Of a DNA stretch of 49,797 bases, positions 1 to 11,431 are shown in pieces. How positions within the stretch are numbered: position 1 is the first letter of the stretch; every line of letters begins with the position of its first letter. Source of the stretch: Cercozoa sp. M6MM. Its lineage: Eukaryota > Endomyxa: Ascetosporea. Location of the stretch: NCBI GenBank assembly GCA_040357565.1, contig JBDODJ010000078.1; one strand, 5' to 3'. The notes below the pieces were generated by a model. That model worked only from the letters and a program-made list of their open reading frames with translations. It made no database searches and was not told the DNA's origin. Made by a program: the position numbers and the translations under genes.

Positions 1-15
1 ACACACACACACACA

Positions 16-69
<54 letters not shown>
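1..69. repeat. (AC)n microsatellite
   Basis: Almost uninterrupted AC dinucleotides with one T interruption near position 21. The tract begins at the window edge, so its full length is unknown. It lies directly downstream of the stop codon of the first minus-strand gene. Confidence 0.98.
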
Positions 70-70
<1 letters not shown>

Positions 71-832
71 TTAAAACTGAAGCAGTACCACTTCACTCAG
101 GTCCAATCTGAAGTCGCGAACGACATCAGCCTCTCGGAAACAATGCTCAGTGAACAGTTTCGCCGCCTGAGTGACGCGATCGATCAGCTCGGCCATGTGC
201 TTCGATCGCAGTTGCCTTCCCTTGTGCGACGTGTGCAATCGAACGAGTGAGCAAGCCACCGCCACTGCCGCACGCTCCATTGAACTCTTGCACAACTGTC
301 TTTCTTGTGCCTGTGTTACATTTGACTCAACTCAGTTTTTGTACGTATACAGTACTGAAGTGAAACAGACCACGTCAAATGCGCGGAACAAAAGTGCAAC
401 TTTCGACGTAAACGACGAGCGACTTAGCGCAATCGCTAAAGCAAAGATGTCCAGTACGTTAACGCAACTGCGCTGACACTCGAGTTTCCATCGTTTCTTC
501 AGCAGCTCTCGCAACTGCTGCAGCCGCTTGGGATCAAAGTGGCAGTCCCACGAGCTTTCCACAATGTCCAGCGTTGAACTGAAGCCGCGCTGCACAACCC
601 ATCATCAAATCTGATTTCTTGGTTTACACAGGATTACACAAGAACACACCAAAGTTTGCTGCTGTTCGAACCGATTCCACACCTCCTCGAGTTCTTGCTT
701 CCCAGGCTGTGCACACGCAATCAGATGATGTTCTCAACGACTGAGACCCTCTTTCAGGAGCAGTACGGGAGCGCTTTCCGTTAAAAACTGCACATCTGGT
801 GGCAGTTCGATATGAGCGAGAACGTTGCCCAT
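71..832 (-). CDS. unrecognised multi-exon protein
   Basis: Not recognised. The likely start is the ATG at 832 (product begins MGNVLAHIELPPD); an in-frame stop lies just upstream. Coding-like exon segments follow. The first ends near LLLKE. The second is Glu/Gln-rich (ELEEVWNRFEQQQ). The third, at about 595-440, includes LDIVESSWDCHFDP and a basic helix. The terminal exon at 295-71 includes AELIDRVTQAAKLF and ends ...SEVVLLQF. The segments are mostly predicted helical, with no signal peptide or membrane segment. The exact splice junctions between exons 1, 2 and 3 are uncertain. The gene lies 165 bp downstream of the TTL-family gene on the same strand. GC-rich third positions and open frames on both sides of plausible introns support it as real. 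No function can be assigned. Confidence 0.5.
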
Positions 833-997
833 AAGCACCGACAAGCGCAGTTGCAGGTGGTGATTGCAAGTTTAAATACACCGTCTTGATCATCCGAGAA
901 ACGCAGCTCTCAAAAAAAGAAAACTTAGCACAGTAGGTGCTTGTGTTCAGGCGTGTGGTCCATTGAGACCAATTCAAACGGAGCTTAGTTTAACTTT

Positions 998-2935
998 CTA
1001 GTTGTTCACGTCATAGTCTGCGTCGTCGTTGTCTATCGCAGTGGACAGGTCGAGTGCTTGGAAGCCGTTGGTGGTCAATACCAGTTCTGCGTCAACAAAC
1101 ACCACTCATTAGCAACAGTGCACCACTGTGACTGCAAAATGGTACCGGCATCGTTCGCGTTCGTTCGCAGCACTTGCGCGTGGTCGCTCTTTCTCGTGAC
1201 CAAGCTGATCATGTCGTGCAGCATTTTCTACTCTCATAATCAGTCAGTGTCAGTTCTTTAGTTTAGTCTACTTCAGCAAAGTGACTTACGTGCAGAACGT
1301 GCACATGGGTCGATGTTCGGTATTTCGTCGACGGATCAGAGTTGATCTACGTCGTAAGAAATAAGATACAAGTAAATTTACAGTCAGTACAGCAAATAGA
1401 TGTAAGTTTTACCTCCAGCAAGACAAGTTTCAAATCGTCGGTGACCAGGAGATCAAATCCAAGCAACTTGAAGCACGCCTTGCAGTCGAACAAAGCCAGG
1501 TGAGGCACCACACGTCGAACGGTATCAGCGAGTACTGCACGCAATCGTGTCGCAACTGTCTGCGCCGCAACTTCACCTCTCTCTTCTTCTATCGCTGTGA
1601 GAACCTTGTCGAAAGGAACGGTCAGTGGTTCCTGTTTCAGTGTCGGTCAGTTGTAAATTTAATCTGCATCCACCAGAGAATTCTATTCCTTGAATGGCTG
1701 CACTGCCTGCACTGTACCAAGTCATTGTCCAAAACTTGAAAGGCAGAGTTCGTCACGTGCTGCTTCTTTCGTTCGTAGTTATTGTTGCGACCTTTCTGTG
1801 CAACTCATTGATCAGTTTTCTTTTGTAAAAATGCCAACTGAAAGCGTTTAGCACCGCAAAATAATCGCCTTGGTACTCGCCGGGACTGAAGCGCGTCAGA
1901 ATGCGCTGGTGCACGTATGAACTAACGCCAGTCTCCTTGATGTTGTCGAACAAAACATAGACTCTCAAGTCAAACTTCCGACGTTTAAAACTCTCCAGCA
2001 GGATCACATTTCGTCTGTTTTACATGTAAGTTTAAACTTAGCACCAGGGTACGCCAATCAACCTGTCGTACGAAAAAGAAACGCTTACACAAATAATTGG
2101 CAGGTACAGTGTCGGCGCGACTTATCTACGGGAAAGTGGGCCACCATCTCCACAATGGTGATACAATTCCTGCCGACCGCGAACCGCCGTTGGGCTTGCA
2201 AATCAGAACAGTTTCATTGAACGGGACGAATTCACGACTTATTCGTCTGTTCGAAGCCATTGTCTGTCTGTCGAAAGAATCAAGCCAGTTACACACTCAG
2301 TTTTGGGTTTTTCCCAAGGTTAACTGATCTTACTTTACTGCAGCGAAGTCGTCGTCGTTCGACATTACGAAACTCTTGGGAACTATCGAAGTTTTTCAAT
2401 GGTTGCAACCATAAACAATGTAACTTTAAAGTAGATCGTTTACCATATGGTGCACTTCCAAGGATACGTGTAAACTCATTCTTTCGGCCAATCTATGCAG
2501 GATACGATGCACGAAAAACTCGACAAGAGTGTATCAAAACAGAAACTTAATTTTATATTACAAGCAGGTTGTTATGCAGGTAGCTTCATCTCCCTTGTTC
2601 TAGTTTGAAGCACAATAACCTTAAGAATACGTCGAATTACCTTTTTCAAGCGCGCCTGCAATTCCCTGCCGTCGATTATACCTTTCGGGAACAACTGTCA
2701 GATGCACAACTTCGTGCTCCGTCTCTGCTTCTTTCCATCCTCGTGACAGGAGTACGAATGCGAGTTCTTTTCCCCAACCGTCTTCGGCGCGAGCCTTTCC
2801 CTGTCGAGAAGCAATTCGAAACACGTGCTCTGTTTTTGTGATGACCTGTGCTTGCCCATTCGAGCCCGAATTCGAGGCGATGCACGTGCCAAAAAGGCAC
2901 AAGAAGAGTGACAAAGCACAGAAAAGTGATCGCAT
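998..2935 (-). CDS. tubulin-tyrosine ligase (TTL) family ATP-grasp ligase
   Basis: TTL-family enzymes ligate an amino acid (Tyr, Glu or Gly) to tubulin tails using ATP. Recognisable blocks run in family order. An N-terminal segment has LAFVLLSRGWKEA followed by LTVVPERYNRR. The ATP-binding lysine block is LICKPNGGSRSAGI (about 2210-2150). The core strand is RRKFDLRVYVLFDN (about 1990-1950). The metal-binding loop is FKLLGFDLLVTDDLKLVLLEV (about 1480-1420; here split only for reading). A C-terminal helix (MLHDMISLV) and an acidic end (DNDDADYDVNN, stop at 998) complete it. At least five introns are needed. The size resembles single-domain TTL rather than long TTLL proteins. The best start, the ATG at 2935, gives a strongly hydrophobic first 20 residues (MRSLFCALSLFLCLFGTCIA), odd for a cytosolic enzyme. 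An untracked upstream exon could replace it. The substrate residue cannot be told. Confidence 0.83.
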
Positions 2936-3058
2936 CTATTCACGTTCACTAACACGCACAATCACGGGCTTAACGCCTTCCGTAACTTTACATCGTTCAG
3001 ATATTCGGGGACAACCGCGCGGATTCAAAAAGTTACTCCTGTAAAGTCGGACACATGA

Positions 3059-6000
3059 TCACTTGAGAGTCAGTTGAAAAACGGCGAGGGACGCAATTAT
3101 GGCCAAGACAACAGCGAAGTCGCGGTAGTACAGCTGCAGCGTGTTTCCCTGCGGAAGTCGTCGCTGTCGGGGCGACGTCGAACCTTGTGGACAGAACCAA
3201 CCGTCCTCACAGCGCTGCATGCAGGGTCGCGTGCTGCCCTCCAGTCCTGCAGGAGGTTGCGTTACAGTCAAGCAAAATCAAAAGCAAAAAAGTAAATTCT
3301 CTGGACCAGAGTAGCGACCAGAGCGACAGGGTGTGCACTGCGAGGCACCCTCAGTGTCGCTGTAGAAACCGGCAGGACACAGGATGCACCTTGGTTCCAC
3401 ACCTTGCGAGATACGCAGTGGATCCAGGAAGCTGCCCGGTGGACACGTGCCTGCGATCACACATGCATCAACCCAAATTCTATTGGGCAGTAAGTGCAAA
3501 ATACCACAGAGGTTAGGCGACGAGCCTCCTGTGAATGGGAAGAAACGGCCGGCTGGACACGTCGTACCTGCGGAAGACAGATATCATATGATATCTGGGT
3601 AGCGCAAGGTGAGATAGAAACGACATACAAGTGGCACTGCCAGGTATTGCAGCGTAGGTGTTGACTGGACACTCCTGACATGTGCTAGCCTCTGTTGCAC
3701 CAGTTGCTGCACTGAAACGACCGAGCGGACACTTCTCGCACGGGTCTCGCAGCGCTCGTGTCACGTTGTATGTCCCGGGAGGGCAGGTCTGCGAGCACTT
3801 GTCGACGCCTATCGACCGGTCGCGTATCGTTGTTGGTAGAGCGAAATCTGGCCAGCTGCGCAAGCCTCCGCAGGGGTCGCACTGCGCCGGGTCATTCGCG
3901 CTGTATTGTCCTGACACCCCAAGACAACAACTGCTGCATTAGCCACCTGCACCGAGGGATACACAAGTGTGAGTACCCGGAGCACAGCCGTCGAAACAGG
4001 TGAAACTGCCAGCTCCAGAAATACGTCCTGGTGCACACGCTATCTGCCGAGGGTCGGTCGAGTTTGGTGGACAGAAGTACAAGGGCAGACAGGGACCGAC
4101 ACATGCATCGGTTTGCGTTCCATTTCGGTCCGAGTATCTGCCGGCAGGACACGGAAACTGCGTTGCAGATACTGAACCGGCCGGGCAGTAGAACCCAGGC
4201 TGGCAGTCGCCTGTGTGACATTAGTCACAGAAGTGTATACCTCAATGTAAGAAACATAATACCTTCGCACTGAGGCAATACTTCCCCCGGCATGGAACCA
4301 AAGCGACCCGGTGGACACAGAGTCAGGAGTGGGTTGCTCGTTTCGCCCAAACAAAAGGATCCGGGTGGACATTCGCCGGTGCAGTTCTCGTTGGAGAGAC
4401 GCGGCGAGTCGCCGAAGCGACCGCTCGGACACGGAAGACAAGTGAAGCGATCAGTTTCGTCGGGGTTCGAGTATCGACCAGGTGCACAGTCGTCGCAGCT
4501 TGCCTGTTCCAGTAGCAGTTTGTTGGTGTCCACAATATGCACTTGCTTGCACCCTTTTCCTTACCTGGGTGAGACCTAAACTCGTTCCTGGTGGACAGAA
4601 GGAACAACCTTCTGTTCCCGGTAGGCCCACCTTGCCGATGGGACACCTCACACGTGTTCCATTGCCCGGACACTGGTAGCCGGCTGCCCCACGGAAACAA
4701 GCATACCAGAGATACACATCAAACTAGAGATGATAAGAGTACGTGGGCAACTGAAGCAATCTTCTTTTCGAGTGGTTCCTGGATTCGACCAGCGTCCAGC
4801 AGGACAAAGCACGTTTTCGGCATCCCATGGCATCGTGTTTTCGCCACAGAACTCACCTAACATTGTGTTGCGGGTCGGTCTCCTTCATTGCCAAACCGTA
4901 TCAAGTACCTTCTCTGCATGTGATGCAACCGTCGACAAAGTTCTCGACGCGTTGTCCTGCTTCGCAAAAGACGCAAACATTCGCCGCGCCGCCGTCGGAC
5001 AGACCTGAGCTAGACGGAATGAAAGTGACAACGTCGTCGCTTTCTTCTGCCAGTGCAGGAAGCCACTCCGGGAAACAGCGGAACGGATTGTTTTGAAGCG
5101 AGAACTGCGTCACTCGTGTCGGAGGCTTTGCTACCTCTGCCAGCATGGCTGGTGTCAGCATGTCGAATCTGCACACTCAAACAACTCGGTCTATCTTCAA
5201 AAAGAAACACAGCACCGAATCAGCTGAATTCACCGGTTTGAACTGAAATCGATTCGTTGCACTTCACAAAGAAAGAGCGTGAAGTTCGCCGAGACTGAGC
5301 TGGCGTCCAACATGTTGTTCGCAAGCGACAACGTCGACAGAAAAAAGAGTCCTCGAAAGTCGTTTTCGCCAACGTTTCGGATCAGGTTGAACGACAGGTC
5401 CAAGTGCCGGAGGAATGTAAGGTCTCGGTTCAACGACCCACTCCAGGTCGCTAAGCCGAGGCCTCTGATGCTCAATGACTCCAAGTAGGACCCACTCACT
5501 GTACACAAGAAAACACCAGAGGTAAAAATACAGCGCGATTTAGCACCTCTGCGTATTACCTCTTCGACCAAAGCTGGGATTTCGCGACATCAAACTGAAC
5601 ATATCACCAGGTAGCACCATTGGTGCGAACATTTGGGTTCCGTAGTTCGGGAGAAGTGTCAAGTCCTGAGATACAATACACATTGAGCAGCCAAATAGAA
5701 CACGACGTGTAAGCGAAAGGAAGAAGTACGAATTCTTCAGCAACGAGAGGAGTCGACTCTCCGCGCAGGGCAGGATTGCGAATGATATCGCTGAGTGTCA
5801 GCACCATCGCAGAGGCACCTGTCATTGAGTCCTGAGCTGCGAGAGAGTTCTGTCTGACAATGCCGGTGTCTGCATTCAACAAACGTAGCGCACGCAAGCG
5901 CACACCGCGAAAGTGCTCTCGATTCAGTGCGCCAAGTCCTGTTGTGTCGAGCCACATCTCCAGTTCCTGCACGGACTGCGCGAGCGACTGCAAAAACGCC

Positions 6001-7571
6001 GTCGGAACTGTACCCAGCTTGCTCACCGAAAGAGCTTGCACTTGCGTTCCGCTCGATGCCAGGAAGTTAAAGTCCGCCACGTCGTTGCCCACCAAGACCT
6101 GCTTGAAAGAAGTAAATTGTAAACTTACTGTACAGTGAAGGAACCTGAGAGAGTGACACACCAGTTTTTGCAGGGTTCCGACCACATCGGTGAGAAAGTC
6201 GGACGGGATCATGCGCAAGCGATTGTAGCCGAGGTCAATGATTTGCATCACTTGGCGTGCACTTGCTCCCTGTGTACACATGATATCGTATGGTACACCG
6301 ACACAGACATGGATGAGTAACAGCTTCAACTACGGGCATAGCGAGCATGTCGCGAGGCACGCTTGCGAGCTCGTTGCCAAACAGCGAGAGTTGCGTCAGT
6401 CGAGGCAGATTGGCGAAAGTAGCTGCCCCAATGGCGTCGATCTTGTTGCGACTGAGATCGATCGACTGCAGTCCCCTGTTGCGCGCAAAAGAGGCAGCGT
6501 CGACCGAAGTGATTTTGTTGCGTGTCAGAGAAAGCGACTGCAAGCTTTGCAACTTGCCGACAAACTCTGGCACTCGATCGATGAGATTGTTGCCGAGCGA
6601 CAGGGCACTTATCGTGAAGGCATCGTCCAAGAGATCGCTAGGCAGATCTTGCAACTCTGCGTTGGCCAGCACGATCGAGTTGATCAAGAAAAAGTGCGCC
6701 AGAGCAAACTGCTCTCGCAATAATCGCGGCCGCTTCACTGCGCTGATGTATTCGACGCTTGTGATCGTGGCACTTCCCGGTGTGCTTGGGTCCTCTGTCA
6801 CCTGCACTTGCCATCCCGGACATCTCTTCCTGCGTTCTGCGTCTGCAGTCAGTAAATTCCATCCATGCAACGTATTTACATTTGTGCTATCTCAAGGGGT
6901 ACAGCATACTTACCATCGACTTTCACATCGAAGGCAGAGCAGGGGCACGTCGGGGAGCCGTCCTCTTGCGCAGTGCATGGCGTCTTAAACACGGAGCGCA
7001 CGCCTCTCCTCCTCTCCCACAGTACCATGGAGGTATGGAACACAAAGACGGCTGAAACACTCGCAGTTGTTCGTGCATTGGTGACTGAGTCTGCTCTGTT
7101 TACTTGCTTGTCTTCGGGGGTCGGGTCACCGGGCATCCCGGTCTGTGCGACATCCACGAATATGTACGCGCTGCATTCGGGTATCAGTCGGCAACATTCG
7201 TCTGCTCGGTTCACCCACGTCACGAACACACTGGAGGCAACACCTCTCGTTCCCAGGTATGGTACAAATTCGTCAATCACCCATGTGCCTGCCTCAGTTA
7301 TAATATGAACGGTTTTTGAAGTCCGAAAGTCCAGGTACCAGGCAGAAAATCTTGACCCGTCGTTGCAACTAGACTTGTTCCCCGTGGCGATGCCGTGAGT
7401 TGGGAACAACGTTGCCTGACTCGCAAATCTGCGGTCCCCCTGTTCCTCACTGTCTGCGCTGCTTGACACAACACCGAACCATCACTATTTAACTGGCAAC
7501 TGAACTTTCTGTGATGAGACAAATTTAGTACCAGCAACCAGCACGAGAAATGCTAACAACACCAGGCTCAT
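3059..7571 (-). CDS. surface protein with leucine-rich repeats and GCC2/GCC3 (ephrin-receptor-like) Cys repeats
   Basis: Large multi-exon protein. The start ATG at 7571 encodes a signal peptide (MSLVLLAFLVLVA), preceded by an in-frame stop; a 78-nt intron follows. The next roughly 190 residues include a block resembling a discoidin/galactose-binding fold (RFSAWYLDFRTSKTVHII), a weak call. About ten LRRs follow (for example LQSLSLTRNKITSV, LQSIDLSRNKIDAI, LRHLDLSFNLIRNV), with a capping unit ending NPFRCFPEWLPAL near 5090. From about 4860 to 3280 come about ten GCC2/GCC3-type repeats (CPPGTYNVTRALRDPCEKC, CPAGFYSDTEGASQCTPC). The C terminus is a hydrophobic stretch (FAVVLAIIASLAVFQL) followed by only three residues before the stop. 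This suits a GPI-attachment signal or a tail-less membrane anchor. Introns are about 60-80 nt. The role is probably extracellular recognition or adhesion; the ligand is unknown. It is divergently transcribed from the CUB protease. Confidence 0.85.
3578..3597. repeat. perfect 20-bp palindrome in an intron
   Basis: CAGATATCATATGATATCTG is a perfect inverted repeat without a loop. It sits inside a short intron between two GCC2/GCC3-repeat exons of the minus-strand gene, just upstream of that intron's acceptor. Confidence 0.9.
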
Positions 7572-7915
7572 TAAAATCCCATTCTTTCAGCCTCTTAGAT
7601 GACAGTTTCTCTTTGAAACTGGCGCGACGGATATGTGAAAGTCTCATTTTGCTGCATCCAGGCGGATTCTCAGTCTGTCAGCGTATTCACGATTCAGTTG
7701 AAAACAAAAGGCTGGATAAGCAGCACGTATTGCAATCCGCAGTGACGTAGAGACACCAAATCCCCATGCTTCGGCTCTAAAGACGGCGATTTCGCTTTGT
7801 CCAACGAAAAGGAACACCATGACCGAATCTGCAAAAGCGTTTCGCCCTTAAAGCTGTTCGACGCTGACCTGTGAAGGTCACATCGGAGAACTCAAGGATA
7901 TATTTCCCTTGGAGC
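7572..7915. promoter_or_regulatory. divergent intergenic region (shared promoter area)
   Basis: This 344-bp stretch lies between the start codons of two secreted or membrane proteins read in opposite directions. No convincing gene is present. A TATA-like run (GGATATATTTCCC) lies about 20 bp before the plus-strand start. That is too close for a classical TATA box unless the leader is extremely short. Promoter assignment rests on position only. Confidence 0.4.
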
Positions 7916-10900
7916 ATGGTGTTTCTAGCGCTTGTGTGGGCGTGTTTGGCGCTAGTAGGCCCGATTCTGGCCCAGGAGGAGGAAGGCGAAGAAGATTCAT
8001 TTGGCGGCGACGGGCCGTTAATCCAGTACACGGAGCCCGTTCTACTTCGCACCCCGCATCCTTACACCAAGGAAGACTCCAACCGCACTTGGAAGCTGTG
8101 CCGAATGGGTGCGAAGTTTGTCCGCCTGCACTTCAGCTTCTTCTCGCTTCACCACGATGATTACGTGGAGTTTACAGATCCAAAAGGGGGATCTTCGTCG
8201 CGTATCTACGGATCTGAGAGGTTCGGCGATGTCTGGGGTTTTACGGTTTTCGGAGACACCATTGTGATGAGATTGCACGTCGCAGAGAACTCGACGGGGG
8301 CATTCGGTTTCCTTGCGGAGGAATTTGCGTTTGCCCTTGCCTCAAACAGCAGCGATGGAGGTAAACGCGCAATTTGTGGTTGTGCGTGTTATTCTCTTTC
8401 GCATGGTAAAGTTTAGAAGAAGGTTTGGAAATCTTACTGTCAAAAGAAACGAATCCGGATGACGAAGAATGCGTCATTAGTCCGCCGCTCGGCTACTTGC
8501 CAGAAACGACGACACACGACGCCACATTGTCCTCAAATTGCACGGACTCCTTTAATTGCAAGTGCATCACGCAGGAGGAATTTGATACTCTGGTGGAAAA
8601 GCAAGCAAAAAGACGTGCCAAGAACATTCCGTCCGACCAAATGCTGCTTGAGCAAGAGGAATATCACGACGTAATTCAGCCGAACAGTGTCTGTGGAGAG
8701 AATGGCTGGGTAGACGCGATGTGTGAACGCGACATCGCTTCCGATTTATTGTCGTCCCAACAGTTTCAAGCGGCTCGTGATGCGGTAGCGTGGACGAACA
8801 CTGCGAGTGTTGCACAGTGCACAGCCACAAAGGTGGGCGATGGACTTGAGTACGGAGTCTGGATGACTAACAACCACTGCTTTTCGACCACTCACTCTGC
8901 TCGCAATACCGAAGTACGACTCCAGTACAGGCTGCCTGGCTGCACTGGAGAGGGAGGAATTAACGTGCACCACGCATGGGCTGAGCGCGTGCTTTATACG
9001 TCAATGCCGTACGATGTGACGTTCTTTACAGTGGCCTCGAGTGCGAGCGAGACAATGAACGAGTTGACACGCAACGCACCCTGCGTGCCAATTGACCCCA
9101 AACGGTTGCAATCAGGAGAGTCGATCTACATCCTCCACCATCCGGGTGGCGCTCCACTCAAGCTCTCGTACTATGATGATGTGCACGGTGACGACTGTCG
9201 AATCGAAGACGCGGATGCCGCGGGTCGCGTTGGAGAAACCGACATTTCCTATTGGTGCGATACGCGAGAGGGTTCAAGCGGCTCTCCTGTGCTAGATCGT
9301 AGTGACCACTCCATTGTTGCTCTGCACCACTGGGGTGGATGTCCCAATCGCGCTGTCGAACTGCAGCAAGCACTTGCACCGATAATCGACACGGTTGATG
9401 AAGAGAGCGGCTTGACGTTCCGTGAGCTGCTCTCCTGTCGCGGACACGAGCCAGAGCTTTCAAACAGCGAAGTGGACTGTTTGGGGTCATGGTCGGGCTG
9501 GCAGTGCCAAGTGTTCGATTGCATTGAAAGACGGACCTACAAGGTGTATCAACCTGCATCAAAGGGAGGCAGGGAGTGCGAGCGGGAAGATGGCGCAGTC
9601 GAGACCCGTGAGTGCCCGAATCCCGAACAGCAGTGCGTGAACATGCCCGAGAGTTCTCGAGTACGATACAAAATCAAGGTAACCACGCGCGACTTGTCCG
9701 TTGCAGGCTCGAGGTCGGTGACGTTCGCGCGGTTAATCGGGCGCTACGAGGAGAGTGATGAACTCCTTCTTGGTTTCGACTTTCCTCCTGGTTCCACGCG
9801 ACAACGCGACCTGCAGATCCCGCGTGTACGCGAACTTGTTGAGGTCGAACTTGTGCTAGACGGAACAGACGAATGGATCGTGGGTATGATCGAGATAGCC
9901 GAGGTGTCACCCGAAGGCGATGTGCTGCGTAGTTACTCGAGTGGAACCATCAATGTCGTGCTACACAGAGACCCGCGGGGCGGCAGTACTTCCACAGCTC
10001 GCGTGCCTCTTCGTGCAGCCGGAAAGGAATCCTTCTCTCGTAGTCGGCCACCGGACAACAACAAAGCTCCACCCAATGTCACTCTTGCTCCTGCTCAAGA
10101 AATCAAACAAGGTGAGACAAAGATGACGGCAGGTATGGCAAAACTCCGTATGTTTTAATCTCATCATTCGACTGTTTACTCTTTGTGTAGTGAAGAAAAA
10201 GGTCAAGTACAGGATCACCTGTGACAACGAAGACTGGAAGCAGTTCAACTGGAAGAGCGAGCTGTGTCAGTCGCCCTTCAAAGACAAGACCTGGGACGCA
10301 GCCATGAATCACTTTGAGCGACACATGAAGCAAAATCTACAGCGTCGTGTTCAAGTCAACACTGACCCGTCGCTCGGCACGAGTATCCGTGTGCTGGCTC
10401 TCCACTCGCCGCGACTTCCGTCCTCTTGGCGCTCTGTTGTAGGCTTTCTCGGTTCCGACGGCAGGCTGCGATGCCACTCCGAGAATCCTGACTACCCTTG
10501 GCGAGTGCAGCAACTCCGGAAGTCGGAATCAGAGCTCAAAGAAGGCGTATGCGAAGCAGAGCTGACACTAACGATTCCGTGGAGCTCGGTGACGCGCTGT
10601 TTCGACGAAGACTTTGAAGACGACGGTATCTCTGACTTGCGCGGCACTTTCGTGTGGCTTCTTGCTGACTGCGCCGATGGCACTGTGCAAGCACGCGTCG
10701 ATCTTCAGATTCACTTGTCGTTTGGAGCTGAACTTGAATTCGTGAGTAAACAGACGTGAGTTCATTGCGTTTCCAGTATTTGCGCTCGGATAAAATCTAA
10801 ACACACTTTCACCCTCGCGTTCGGTCACCGGCAGAGAGAGACTCGAGTTCGTCGCCAAAGTTCAGATCGAGTGTGTCAGTGCTGACGTCTTCGCGTTTCG

Positions 10901-11417
10901 GAAAAGTCGACAGCGACAGTTTGTTCCGACAGTCGGACGCGGCGTGGCGAACAGCGATGACGTGCGACTGTTCCGACACCGACGTAGTCTCATCGTTCAA
11001 GGACAACTCGATCATGCAGGGACTGGAGTTCTTCTTGCCGAGAGATGGGCATTGGCGAAACTGCGACAGTATCGACTGCAACAACACGCCAAGTTAGTCC
11101 AACTTATGAGCATTTAAAGGAAAAAGACAGCCGTACCTGCAAGCGCATGTCACGAAGCGACAGGCGTCCGTGACCCACATCGAGCGACCCTCCAGCTGAC
11201 CAAAAGTGTGTGTCCTCAAAACTCAACAAGTTGTATCATAAAGCTACCTCGGTGCCAGTGACTTTGGAAGGCCGAATTCACCGCCAAGGCCGACAGTTGC
11301 ACAAACCGCCTGTCCCAAGGTAGGACCCACCTTCTCCAAAACTACTTGCCTTGCAGGAAGATGTACCTACTGCGAGAGCAACTGCAACACACACGAAAGC
11401 AGCGTGAGTTCAAGTAG
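7916..11417 (+). CDS. secreted CUB-trypsin-TSP1-PLAT serine protease
   Basis: A signal peptide (MVFLALVWACLALVGPILAQ) is followed by an acidic linker and a CUB-like domain (about 8060-8345; KFVRLHFSFFSLHHDDYVEF). Next is a trypsin-like peptidase with a complete triad: His in MTNNHCF (about 8873), Asp in YDVTFF (about 9010) and Ser in EGSSGSPVLD (about 9280), plus ALHHWGGC. A thrombospondin type 1 repeat follows (about 9478-9640; GSWSGWQCQVFDC). Then comes a PLAT/LH2-like beta-sandwich (about 9661-9900; VRYKIKVTTRDLSVAGSRS). About 300 further residues are Cys-poor to Cys-containing and unrecognised. The last exons are joined by introns of about 80, 60, 41 and 37 nt and end in a basic helix (REQLQHTRKQREFK). 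The TSP1 and PLAT modules suggest matrix or membrane-surface targeting. The GSSGSP fold resembles bacterial-style lysyl/glutamyl endopeptidases; specificity is not predictable here. The 3' exon joins are less certain than the protease core. Confidence 0.85.
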
Positions 11418-11431
11418 AACGACAGATGACC

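Noticed and set aside
171-476. Plus-strand open frame of about 100 codons at the left edge
   Set aside because: It overlaps minus-strand exons with better codon use and phase; it has no recognisable content.
2605-3044. Plus-strand open frames opposite the TTL gene
   Set aside because: They mirror the TTL N-terminal exon, which has clear family motifs on the minus strand.
10809-11087. Minus-strand frame opposite the protease 3' exons
   Set aside because: The plus frame has GC-rich third positions and links in phase to exons on both sides.
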